Assembly: GCA_023334545.1 (NCBI GenBank)
Contig: JAADVB010000130.1
Span: forward strand, 1 to 50,992
Direction of reading: 5' to 3'
Length of the DNA: 50,992 nucleotides
Source: Salisapilia sapeloensis
Lineage: Eukaryota > Oomycota > Peronosporomycetes > Peronosporales > Salisapiliaceae
A program made the position numbers and the translations under genes. Below, one piece after another: positions 41,368-50,070 of the stretch. Each line of letters starts with the position of its first letter. Position 1 is the stretch's first letter. The notes beneath the pieces are model-generated. The model was given only the letters and a program-made list of their open reading frames with translations, searched no databases and was not told the origin of the DNA.

Positions 41368-42642
41368 TTAGAAAAGGTGAATGACCGAGTAGAGCACCAG
41401 TCCTGTTGCCGTCATGAGCACGGGCGTGTCCATCGTATGCGGCGCTGTGGCTTCTGCATAGGCAGCGACGAAGGGGAGGACGAGCATAGTCATCCAGAGC
41501 TGCATAGGAGACCGAAAGTCATAGTACTGGAGTGCTGGGAATACCATGCCGGACAAGAAGACGCATGCACTACCTTCTAGACTACGCGTATACTTTCTAC
41601 GAGACAAACAGCTACGTGTGGAATACTTGTGCTTGCCGAATGCAATGCCAACAGGTTCTGCTAGTCCGTCGCCGAGGATTGTGACGAGTACGATGACAAA
41701 GACGAGACCGCTCTGTGTCGTGCTGGCGAATAACCAGCGGAAGAAGAGCAGAATGAAGAGGCCGGGGAAGACGTTGCCTGCTACAATCCACTTTAGCGTA
41801 TGTGGACGGTCTTCTGGTCTATCTAAACTGTTAAACTGGAGCATGAGTAGCGTCGATCGCTCTCGAATGGGTTTGATTAAAGCGAGGAAGCAGAGCAGCG
41901 TGGCAAAGTCGCTCCATGCGAGCTCGAGTGGGCCGTTACAGTGGCATCCAGAGTCCGGCCGGATGACAAGCGGCACCAAGTATGCGGCTGCGAGAGCCAA
42001 TTTGCGCGTGTAATTAACCTTGAAAGTGGAACTGCGCTCGGTTAGGACATAGCCGGAAGCATCGACGACGCAGAAGAAGCGGCAGAGCATACCGCCTAGA
42101 GTGGCGATGCCCATCATGACGGCAATTTTGGGCACCAAAAAGAACCAGAACTCGCCATTGAGCCACAATTGAGGCTTGAAGATGAACGTGAGCGCGACGA
42201 GTGTCACGCCAAAGGCTCCCATGGCACACAAGAAGATAAAGTCAAACGTTCTAGTCCAGCGCGTGTCATATCTACCGGCAACCTGACCAGCATAAATGAG
42301 GTCGTTCGCATCATCGTCGTATTCTGCGCCATAACCTTGATCGTCACTGCCGGCCGTACCGTATGTCGGTACTTGCTTTGGCAGACGAAACTTTGGTCGA
42401 GACCGAGGACGCCAGAGAAGTCGTAAGACCATGACGATTAGGACGAGGGACCCGAACGGTAGACCTATGAGCAATGAGTACTCTCTCTGGGTCAAATGAT
42501 CCGACCATAGCTCGTCCGGCTTGGCATGCTCTGGAACAGGCGACGGCATTGCATGGGTCGGGACGGGCGATGGAGCTGCATGGGTAGGCACTGGCGAGTC
42601 ATGTGCAGCAGGAAGTGGTTCATTATCGATCGTATCGGCCAT
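41368..42642 (-). CDS. Polytopic dolichol/phytol-kinase-like protein
   Basis: 424 residues from the ATG at 42642, which has A at -3 and G at +4; a longer frame from a GTG is not needed. Residues about 15-45 hold three SPVP(T/E)HA-type units. About eight hydrophobic segments follow. Late in the protein GDGLAEPVGIAFGKHKY then RKYTRSLEGSACVFL match the phytol/dolichol kinase family signature (GDGxAxxxGxxFGxxK...KSxEGS), which uses CTP or other NTPs to phosphorylate a long-chain alcohol. Plausible roles are dolichyl phosphate supply for glycosylation or phytol salvage. The family contains many unassigned members. It is convergent with the kinase gene, 62 bp apart. Confidence 0.75.
   Translation of the reverse strand: MADTIDNEPLPAAHDSPVPTHAAPSPVPTHAMPSPVPEHAKPDELWSDHLTQREYSLLIGLPFGSLVLIVMVLRLLWRPRSRPKFRLPKQVPTYGTAGSDDQGYGAEYDDDANDLIYAGQVAGRYDTRWTRTFDFIFLCAMGAFGVTLVALTFIFKPQLWLNGEFWFFLVPKIAVMMGIATLGGMLCRFFCVVDASGYVLTERSSTFKVNYTRKLALAAAYLVPLVIRPDSGCHCNGPLELAWSDFATLLCFLALIKPIRERSTLLMLQFNSLDRPEDRPHTLKWIVAGNVFPGLFILLFFRWLFASTTQSGLVFVIVLVTILGDGLAEPVGIAFGKHKYSTRSCLSRRKYTRSLEGSACVFLSGMVFPALQYYDFRSPMQLWMTMLVLPFVAAYAEATAPHTMDTPVLMTATGLVLYSVIHLF
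42511..42610 (-). repeat. Coding tandem repeat for SPVPTHA units
   Basis: About three near-identical units of roughly 21-24 nt encode SPVPTHA, SPVPTHAM and SPVPEHAK at the N terminus of the dolichol/phytol-kinase-like protein. The region is likely disordered and could vary in copy number. Confidence 0.7.
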
Positions 42643-43248
42643 CGTTTCGACTGTGCGGAGGAAGACGAGTTGCGGCGAGCTCGTGGTGAACACCGTCGTG
42701 CTTGGATCTTTTTATTTCGGGAGAGTTGGCGAATGGATACTTGCACCGATCTGAACTTGCTTTTTGTATGAGGAGTTCATCCGTTGCGCATGTCTGATTA
42801 CACTGTGAAAAGAAGCAAGAACTGGGCGGAGTAGTTGAAGAAGGATGTGTAGATAAAAAACGAATCTTGAAAGGTTGTAAATGGTAATAGTACCGGAAAC
42901 TCGGATTACTTGTCTGCTCAAGTGAGCTTTGATGGAGTTTGTGTGTGTTTGAACGTTAATGAGCCACTGATCTTGATGAAATAGTCTGTGTGTGTGTTTA
43001 TAAATGTCGTTTGTGGTTGAAAGCTTTACTTGTGGCCGTACTTGCGTCTCTAAGTCGAACATCGGTAACCCAAGCGGGCTCTGCCGTGGATATCATGCTA
43101 TTAGGTGTTTACCATGCTAACATGTTTCTACGAGTTTGGGCGCTCAACTTAGAGCTTAATCTATGGCTGAATTTAATGAACGCGTGCTAGCCATCCGAAT
43201 TGCTTTTTTCCACCGGTAAATTGCGTTGAACCATCTTTCTGAAATGAA
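42643..43248. other. 0.6-kb divergent spacer
   Basis: It lies between the start of the dolichol/phytol-kinase-like gene (minus) and the P450 gene (plus). It should hold both promoters. No gene, RNA or repeat could be supported. Short frames here have no recognisable domain. Confidence 0.5.
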
Positions 43249-44913
43249 ATGACGCAGTCGTATTATAAATCAACGCATCGTATCAAGTGGAGGAGAATGA
43301 AAGTACTCACCAAGCTCTTGATCACTTTCGTATCTTATGAAATTACCACTGGATTGTATGCTTATTGTACTCGATCGGACATTGCCAAGAGAGGTGGATC
43401 AATACCCTACGCTAGGGGTCGCATCCCCGGCATCAACCACGTGATCACCGTGGCGATGAACATCCATCGAATCCATGATTTCATCTCGGACAAGTTTGAG
43501 GAAAATGGTGGTCATCCATTCTATCTTAGTGTTCGACTTGGATGGCGAAATGGAGCCGTTTTTCTCTGCTCCCCAGCTCATTTCAAAGATGTAATGAAAA
43601 CGCAATTCCATGCTTTTGATAAGGGCCCTCGACTACATGATGCATTGTTAGATGTACTAGGACGTGGGATTTTCACCCAAGGTTACAATACAACACCTGA
43701 GGAACAGAAATGCATAGAACTAATCTCTTATTAACCTGTAGATGGCATGTCGTGGCGACATCAGCGAAAAGTAGCTAGTAATATTTTCACAATGAGGCAG
43801 CTTCGCGAGTCAATGGCAAAAACCAGTCAAAAGTGGCTAGTTCGACTCAACAGCATCTTTGGGAGGCATTGTGAGACAGGAGAGTCTCTAGACCTTTTTA
43901 CTCAAATGCAGCGTTTTACATTTAGTGCATTTGCCGAAATGGGATTGGGAGTAGAAATGAACTGTTTGGATGTCAAAGTTGAACATCCATTTCAGGCAGC
44001 ATTCGATCGCGCACAGCATACGATGGCAATTCGATTTATCTTGCCACCGATTGCTTGGAAGACCCTTCGCTTCCTACGTTTCGGTTGGGAGCGTCAGCAT
44101 CAAAAAGACATCGAGCTTATTAATCGAGAGGTGATGCAGATTATATCAAAGTCTTTGGAGCATCGTCGTCTTCAAAAGGATGATAAGTTGGATATCGAAC
44201 AAGACATCGTATCTCTCTTTTTGGGTAGCATGAATGATAGTGGCATTAATGTCGATCCGAAATATCTTCGGGACATCGTCGTTAACTTTCTTCTAGCAGG
44301 CAGAGATACTACAGCTCAAACGTTAACATGGTTCTTCTACCTTATCAATCTGAATCCACAAGTTGAGACAAGGATCCGAACTGAGTTAAGGGAACGAGTG
44401 CCGAAGGTGATGCTGAACTCGATTGAGTCACCATCAATGGAAGACGTTTCTGGTCTGATATACTTGGAAGCAGCACTTCTTGAAACACTCCGATTGTACC
44501 CACCGGTTCCATTGAACCACAAGCATACAAATCGTGACGTTCTGCTTTCGGATGGTACTTTCATCAAGGCTAATACAGGCATCTTCATTCCATCCTATTC
44601 TATAGGAAGGATGAAGTCAGTTTGGGGTGAAGACGCGAAAAAGTTTATACCTGAGCGCTGGGTCGATCAAACGACTGGAAAGCTTGTTTCCGTACCGACA
44701 TGGAAATTTCCAGCTTTCCATGGAGGGAGTCGGGCCTGTCTCGGACAGCGGCTGGCGATGATGCAGATGAAGATCGTAATTGCTAGTCTGGTAAGCAAGT
44801 TTCAAGTACGGATAATTCCTGGACAAGAAATTAGGCCTGACCTGTCGCTGACACTGCCAGTGAAGAACGGGATGAAAGTGAAGATTTATCGAGGTATCGC
44901 TCCTAAAGGATAG
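43249..44913 (+). CDS. Cytochrome P450, CYP86/CYP4-like fatty-acid hydroxylase type
   Basis: Exons 43249-43681 and 43742-44913 join across a 60-nt intron (CAA-G/AT-GGC, giving GIFTQDGMSWRHQRK) into 534 residues. The I-helix is AGRDTTAQTL (about residues 330-339), the K-helix ETLR is at 392-395, and the heme loop is FHGGSRACLG with ligand Cys477. WRHQRK is the C-helix W-x3-R heme-propionate contact. The style is that of CYP86/CYP4 fatty-acid omega-hydroxylases, the main P450 type in oomycetes. A hydrophobic stretch at 17-36 (VLTKLLITFVSYEITTGLY) would anchor it in the ER. MKVLTK at 43297 is an alternative start. Substrate is inferred, not shown. Confidence 0.93.
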
Positions 44914-45895
44914 TTCATGTGAAGTTCAAAGTTCTTGAGCTACGTTCACAGGTTGATGCAACAAAGACGCTGAGACTTACCATAAAACAACAGCATACGC
45001 ATTGAGAAAAATACAGCATTGATCTTCATTCAAGTGATCACATTCTACATTTCCATAAAATTTTAAGCCTTTGCGTCCTTGCAAAAAGTTGCCGAGTTGG
45101 GAGATTGAGTAATTTACCATTCTTGATAGCAGTAATTGCACTGATGACGTTGGAAATTGGCCTAGGATGAATATTAGTGACTGGACTGGTCAAAGAAATA
45201 CCGGCTCACTCTGCTCGACGAAGTAAATGCTTCGTTCATTGCATGCACCGTTGGATATAGATATTCCATGCGCACTACTTTATTTATAAGCAGTCTAGTA
45301 ACTTAATTCCTTCTAACATTTGTATCTTAGACGATCATTTATGCCCGTAGGAGCTGGACGTGTATTATAAGTACTTGCGCTAGTACTTATAACAAGTAAA
45401 AATTCTTGTGTCGATTCAATGCAGACACTGCGAAAGCTTAACAATATCTACATGAGCGATTTCTAATCACACGATTTGGTGATGGAAGCAGACTAGTTCT
45501 CAGAGTGCCTGTAGTGTATTAGCTTCGTTTGATCTTGAGTTGATGAATCCAGCCAAAGGTAAAAAGAGAATGTACCTGCGTTCCCAGTATTTTCGGTGAG
45601 CATGTGCTATAAATGTGTCTTCTAGAACCTGAAGAGCTGATCTTTGACTTTGAATCGATACGTCTAATGCAAATCCACAATCGGAGAGTCACCGGCCTGC
45701 CTACCTTGGACACAATCACTTCATTGATGAGAAAAGTTTAGTACTCGTAAGGACACAACTAAACAGAGATTCACGTCAGTTTGGAATCATCAAGCTGACT
45801 AGAATACAAGTCTAGGGATGAAGATACAACTGTATTTATCGTGAAACTAAATGCAGAAGTGTTTTTGACAACATGCGAGCTCAGAAGACGAAAAA
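44914..45895. other. 1-kb convergent intergenic region
   Basis: It sits between the 3' ends of the P450 and the secreted-oxygenase genes. No coding region is credible. A long inverted repeat at 45365-45392 is listed separately. Confidence 0.55.
45365..45392. repeat. Perfect 11-bp inverted repeat around a GCGC core
   Basis: Arms TTATAAGTACT and AGTACTTATAA flank TGCGCT. Because the loop itself contains GCGC, 26 of 28 positions are symmetric. It lies between two convergent genes, where it could contribute to 3'-end formation or be a remnant of a small palindromic element. Confidence 0.85.
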
Positions 45896-47443
45896 TTAAC
45901 AGTGATTGTCCGTCGGGGCAGGAGCGGGAGCGTCCGTCGGCCCATCGGTGTCACTGGTGGGTGACGGGGCGTCGGTTTTGTCAGAAGTAGGTGACGGAGC
46001 GTCAGATGAAGGGGGAGATGGGGTTTCGGATGGAGGCGTTGACGCTGGAGTATCGGAATCCGTAGGAGACGGTGGCGCTTCGGCCGAAACTGTTGGTACT
46101 GGCGTGTCAGGCTCTGCAGGAGGGGATGGAGTAGTGGTTGGTGTCTCAGTCTCAATATTACAGATAAGCTCCTGTCCAGAACATTCCTGAGCGTCAACAG
46201 CGCACTCATCGAGCTCGAGAACGCAAAGCATCCAGCAAACCTGAGCACCACCAGAGCTCACGGTACAGTCGCAACTTTCTTCACATATTTGCGGATCGGT
46301 GCCATGACTACGGTTGCAAACGACTTCACAAGTGTCCGCTGGTTCTTCCTTACCCGCTTTCACCTTACACTGGTTGTGAGAGCACTCACTCGCAGCAGAA
46401 GCTAGTAGACGGCGTCCTGGCGAGCAGCCGATGGACATCATGTCGGAGCTCACAGCTTGCTCAGCATAGTTTGAAACCAAGTTAGCATGCTCTCCGAAGG
46501 TAAGCTGAGACAGCATGCGATGGTTGGTCGGAAGCAGAGTCATTTTTCCATACCAGGCTCGGAGCATGCGCTGCGTTGGCTCAAGCTCGATGTCCGGCAT
46601 GCGCATGCCATGCGTGACAGCGGGAAGCTTTTCTGAGGAAGCGATCCAGTTAGAGAAACCCGTACCGATCATGATGGTCAGGTCGTTCGGTTTGAGCGTC
46701 GGACGCACGCGTTTACCGTCTTTGCGTTGGATCACGAGACCAGTTTCATCATCAGAGCTTACAGACACGAGGTCCATCTTACCGTTTCCCTCGACTGCGT
46801 AGATGACTGGTGTCGGGAAGGCAATGAATAAACCGTCATCTTCGTGCAACTGCAGCGAAAGATCATCGTCCTCAAGACGTCGCTGTTGCTCTGATGATGC
46901 TTCATACGCGTGGAAGTGGTCCAAACGCATCGCCTCATCAAACAGTCTGCGCGACGTAGTCGCGACATTGTTGCCGTCTGACGTGACGAATGGTGTAGCA
47001 TCAAGAGTGTCCGCCAGCTTCGACACAGCTCCTTCCACCACATCCGAAAACGTGGTGTAGATATCACCGTAGCCGGAGCATTTTTCGTCCACCGCACTGA
47101 CAGCACCGTGATCAGGGTTGCTGCCAGACTCGGTACGGATCGTATAACGCTTCGTTCCATCTTGTAGCTCCTTGGATAGCAAAAAGTTGACGCTCGCATC
47201 CTTGGAAGACACTACGCATTCTGCTGCTTTTTGCAAGTAAGCCGCTCTTGCATCAGCGTAACCCGGGATGTTGCTGAGACTAATGATCCCATCCTGCTTG
47301 AGGGCTGAGAGGACGATGTCTGGGTTTCCACTGTCCGCCAAGGTTTCGTAGTTGAAAGCTGGGATAGCGTATGAAGGAGCTTTGTCGGCCGTGACAAGGC
47401 TAGCCAAGCAGGCTGTAGCGACTAGAGGAACGGCTCGCATCAT
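45896..47443 (-). CDS. Secreted isopenicillin-N-synthase-like 2OG-Fe(II) oxygenase with Cys-rich and mucin-like C-terminal regions
   Basis: 515 residues, single exon, starting MMRAVPLVATACLASLVTA, a classical signal peptide with cleavage near Ala19. Residues about 24-80 (APSYAIPAFNYETLADSG and later SALKQDGIISLSNIPG) resemble the DIOX_N domain of plant-type dioxygenases. The core has LHEDDGLFIAF with His200 and Asp202 as an HxD pair, then LVIQRKDGKRVRP, LKPNDLTIMIGTGFSNW and AVTHGMRMP with His278. This is the IPNS-like order, HxD...H. The usual RxS that binds 2-oxoglutarate is replaced by RMLRAWYG. Residues about 340-430 contain roughly 16 cysteines, then about 80 residues of Pro/Thr/Ser repeat end in DNHC. 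Secreted members of this family are unusual. Confidence 0.75.
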   Translation of the reverse strand: MMRAVPLVATACLASLVTADKAPSYAIPAFNYETLADSGNPDIVLSALKQDGIISLSNIPGYADARAAYLQKAAECVVSSKDASVNFLLSKELQDGTKRYTIRTESGSNPDHGAVSAVDEKCSGYGDIYTTFSDVVEGAVSKLADTLDATPFVTSDGNNVATTSRRLFDEAMRLDHFHAYEASSEQQRRLEDDDLSLQLHEDDGLFIAFPTPVIYAVEGNGKMDLVSVSSDDETGLVIQRKDGKRVRPTLKPNDLTIMIGTGFSNWIASSEKLPAVTHGMRMPDIELEPTQRMLRAWYGKMTLLPTNHRMLSQLTFGEHANLVSNYAEQAVSSDMMSIGCSPGRRLLASAASECSHNQCKVKAGKEEPADTCEVVCNRSHGTDPQICEESCDCTVSSGGAQVCWMLCVLELDECAVDAQECSGQELICNIETETPTTTPSPPAEPDTPVPTVSAEAPPSPTDSDTPASTPPSETPSPPSSDAPSPTSDKTDAPSPTSDTDGPTDAPAPAPTDNHC

Positions 47444-48090
47444 GGTCTCTTCAAAACGGTCGGGAACGGAGTCGGATGGTGTCGGTTAGAAGGCCAATTT
47501 GGAAATGAGCTCTCTGTGGACTAAACCAGAAACAAGGACGGACGAATGCATCCGACGATGACAGGCATTATCGATTGGGTTGACCTACTTGAACATCTTT
47601 GTTGTCTGTTCATCTCCAAGTTACCACCTTAATCGATACCAATCTCATGATTTTAAATTGTACCATTCTTGTGCACTGACTTACGTCACTGTAGTCCATA
47701 GGTGGAGAGGGTGCAAAATGTTATTGTTGCCTAGGCACCACGTCACTTCATTTTATATCAGAAGCGTTTCATTGAGTGTATAGACAAAATTTAATTCACG
47801 TACGCTGCTTTGTGCGTGTGGTGAAGATGCCTGCATTTGGAAAAACCCGGATAATGTCTAGGTGAACTATCTATCTGCCCAATTCAACAAACTTGTTGGC
47901 TACTTCTATGTACGCATTCTGATTTTGCTCGTGGAGACGAAAAGCGATGACACGCTACACTGCATTGATAGTACATTATTGAATGGGTATCATCAACTGC
48001 AATTGATCTATTCAGCGACGTACTACAACGAAGTAGGTACAATCCAATCAATTTAAACGCGAACAAGTCATTTTTGCAAAATATATATTG
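47444..48090. other. 0.65-kb intergenic region
   Basis: Upstream region of the secreted-oxygenase gene and 3' flank of the copper-motif gene. No gene, RNA or repeat was recognised. Confidence 0.5.
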
Positions 48091-50070
48091 CTACTCGAGT
48101 GAATGGTACCGCCGAAGCACTGGATTATTATGCACCTTGCATCCAATGCACCTACAGTCATCGCCACAGTCACACTTACCTCCATAGTTTTTTGCACATC
48201 CTGGAGCTGACCAACCAACCGCATAAGCTGTTTCTCCTGCTAATTCGTCCACGAGGTCGGATAGATCGTTCATATAGTTCAAGTCAGACCCACAAGCACC
48301 AAATTCAGTTGCAGCGGAACAAGTAGGGTAACTGGAAGTCGACAGAACTTGTGGAGTATCACCAGATCTCGAGACGTATGCAGTCTTAAACCCCTTTGCT
48401 TTTACATGCTGAATGAGTGAAGCATCATCTTGCACAAACGCTTCCACAATGACCTCTTTTCTCTTTGGCAGTAGCAGTATATTCTGTACTCCTTCCACCT
48501 CGGCAAGACTGGTACGAATCCCATCTGCAGCGACATATAACCGGTTCGCATCGTCCAAGTGGAATGTATAACATAAAGGCAAAGCTTGCACGTAGACTAG
48601 TTTGCAATTGAATCCATAGCCGGATAGTGCAGAATCTAGACTTTGCAACGACATACAGCCTTCTACTGTCAGTCGACGCAAATCAGTGTGAAGCTGCACG
48701 AATGTGACGCTCAATATAGTGCGAACAGCGGTCATAATATCAGACATATTGCTGTCTGCAACGTCACCAGGTAGTAACTCATAAATCACCCGCTTTCGAA
48801 GCCAGGAAAGTTTTGTAGCGCTTTCCACTTCACAGCTCGCGTGTGTCCAGCCAAACATGTCGGTAACTGCTGATACTTTGAGACTTGCATCTGTGTACAG
48901 TACAAAGCTAAAAGTGTTCTCTGTGAAATCTTCCGGCTCAGTATGGACACTTCGAACACCTTCGATACCCTTTAGCATGGACTTCACTAGTGTTTTATCC
49001 AGTCGAATTGGAGATGTAACACTAATCACGATCCGGCGGAGGGTGATATCATCAGATACAAACTGGTCTCTAGCACTGTTTCGACTCGACGGGGCTTTCT
49101 GCTCAAGTGTTTTACGCTGCATAGGCGTCAGCATCTCTGGTCTCGCATGATTGATGGGGGGCGGATTAGATGGCAAGCGTCCGTGAGCTTTAGGAATAAC
49201 ACTTTCGGATGCAGCAAGCACTGTGCTATTATTGCTTTGATCGACATCCATGACAAGACCTAGTAGACGGGTGCTTTCACTTACAGACCATACTGGTGAG
49301 ATAGATTGTATAGATGGTGGTGAGACGTTATCTTCGGAGCTAGAAAGAGCTACGGATGAACCGTCCATCTCTTTAGAAGTCAGGTTGGTGTCCAACTCCA
49401 CTGCAGCGAATGATTGACGCAGGTTGCCTGCTGATTCCTTTTCCTTGCCTGTTAGACTGTCTTGTGTAGTGCCTGGTTCTTCAGTGATATCTTTATTCTC
49501 ACTGGACACTTCATGGAGCTTACAAAAACGACGTAGTGGTGCTCTCACAGTACGTTGACAGCCAGACTGGTTGCAACGCCTACGATGACCATGAACCCAG
49601 CACTTACCTCGTCCTTGACTAGTCTTCTCACACCCTGGCTCAGTACATTTCCGACCTCCACCATGAGCCGAACAAAAGCCGCCACCGATGTCAGACTTTG
49701 TGCATTCAGGATACTGGCATCGCTTGCCGCCTCCGTGAGCTCGGCAGTACCCACGTCCAGCATCTACCTTGTTACAGTTTGACGCTCTGCATTTTGCCCC
49801 TCCACCATGAGTACGACAATATCCTCCAGCCTGCGCTCCTTTCGTGCAGTTATTAGCCTTGCATTTAGGACCTCCGCCATGGCGTGTACAAAAGCCTCCT
49901 CCAGCGTCGATCTTTACACATCCACTCTTACTACACAAGCGGCGGTTGCGTTTCCGCGTACCAGTCTTTACCATATCGGTATCGTGCGTGTAGAGAAATA
50001 CTGACTGTGAAGCTCCGTTACACTTAGACGCCATAGCGTTCGTCGATTGGTCGCGTATCGTGGATGCCAT
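48091..50070 (-). CDS. Zinc-knuckle-repeat protein with HMA-like domains and a Mac1/Cuf1-type copper-cluster motif
   Basis: 659 residues, single exon from the first ATG. Residues 46-187 hold about six Cys/His units of the C-x4-C...C-x2-H-GGG-x2-C type found in oomycete 'WRKY19-like' proteins. A Ser-rich linker follows. Residues about 340-570 contain three weakly similar beta-alpha-beta segments (RRIVISVTSPIRLDKTLVKS, IYELLPGDVADSNMSDIM, FHLDDANRLYVAADGIRTS), each resembling a heavy-metal-associated (HMA) ferredoxin-like fold but lacking CxxC. Residues 633-647 read CDCGDDCRCIGCKVH: C-x-C-x3-C-x-C-x2-C-x2-H, the arrangement of the copper-sensing motif of fungal Mac1/Cuf1. The combination points to a copper-responsive regulator; DNA binding by the zinc repeats is inferred only. 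Confidence 0.75.
   Translation of the reverse strand: MASTIRDQSTNAMASKCNGASQSVFLYTHDTDMVKTGTRKRNRRLCSKSGCVKIDAGGGFCTRHGGGPKCKANNCTKGAQAGGYCRTHGGGAKCRASNCNKVDAGRGYCRAHGGGKRCQYPECTKSDIGGGFCSAHGGGRKCTEPGCEKTSQGRGKCWVHGHRRRCNQSGCQRTVRAPLRRFCKLHEVSSENKDITEEPGTTQDSLTGKEKESAGNLRQSFAAVELDTNLTSKEMDGSSVALSSSEDNVSPPSIQSISPVWSVSESTRLLGLVMDVDQSNNSTVLAASESVIPKAHGRLPSNPPPINHARPEMLTPMQRKTLEQKAPSSRNSARDQFVSDDITLRRIVISVTSPIRLDKTLVKSMLKGIEGVRSVHTEPEDFTENTFSFVLYTDASLKVSAVTDMFGWTHASCEVESATKLSWLRKRVIYELLPGDVADSNMSDIMTAVRTILSVTFVQLHTDLRRLTVEGCMSLQSLDSALSGYGFNCKLVYVQALPLCYTFHLDDANRLYVAADGIRTSLAEVEGVQNILLLPKRKEVIVEAFVQDDASLIQHVKAKGFKTAYVSRSGDTPQVLSTSSYPTCSAATEFGACGSDLNYMNDLSDLVDELAGETAYAVGWSAPGCAKNYGGKCDCGDDCRCIGCKVHNNPVLRRYHSLE

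Noticed and set aside
43682-43741. Apparent frameshift splitting the P450 into two frames
   Set aside because: A 60-nt GT-AG intron restores GIFTQDGMSWRHQRK in frame, so the gene is intact.
45896-47443. RxLR-dEER effector motif (RRLEDDD, RRLFDE, RRLLAS)
   Set aside because: None is a true RxLR, and they lie 165-350 residues from the signal peptide inside the folded domain.
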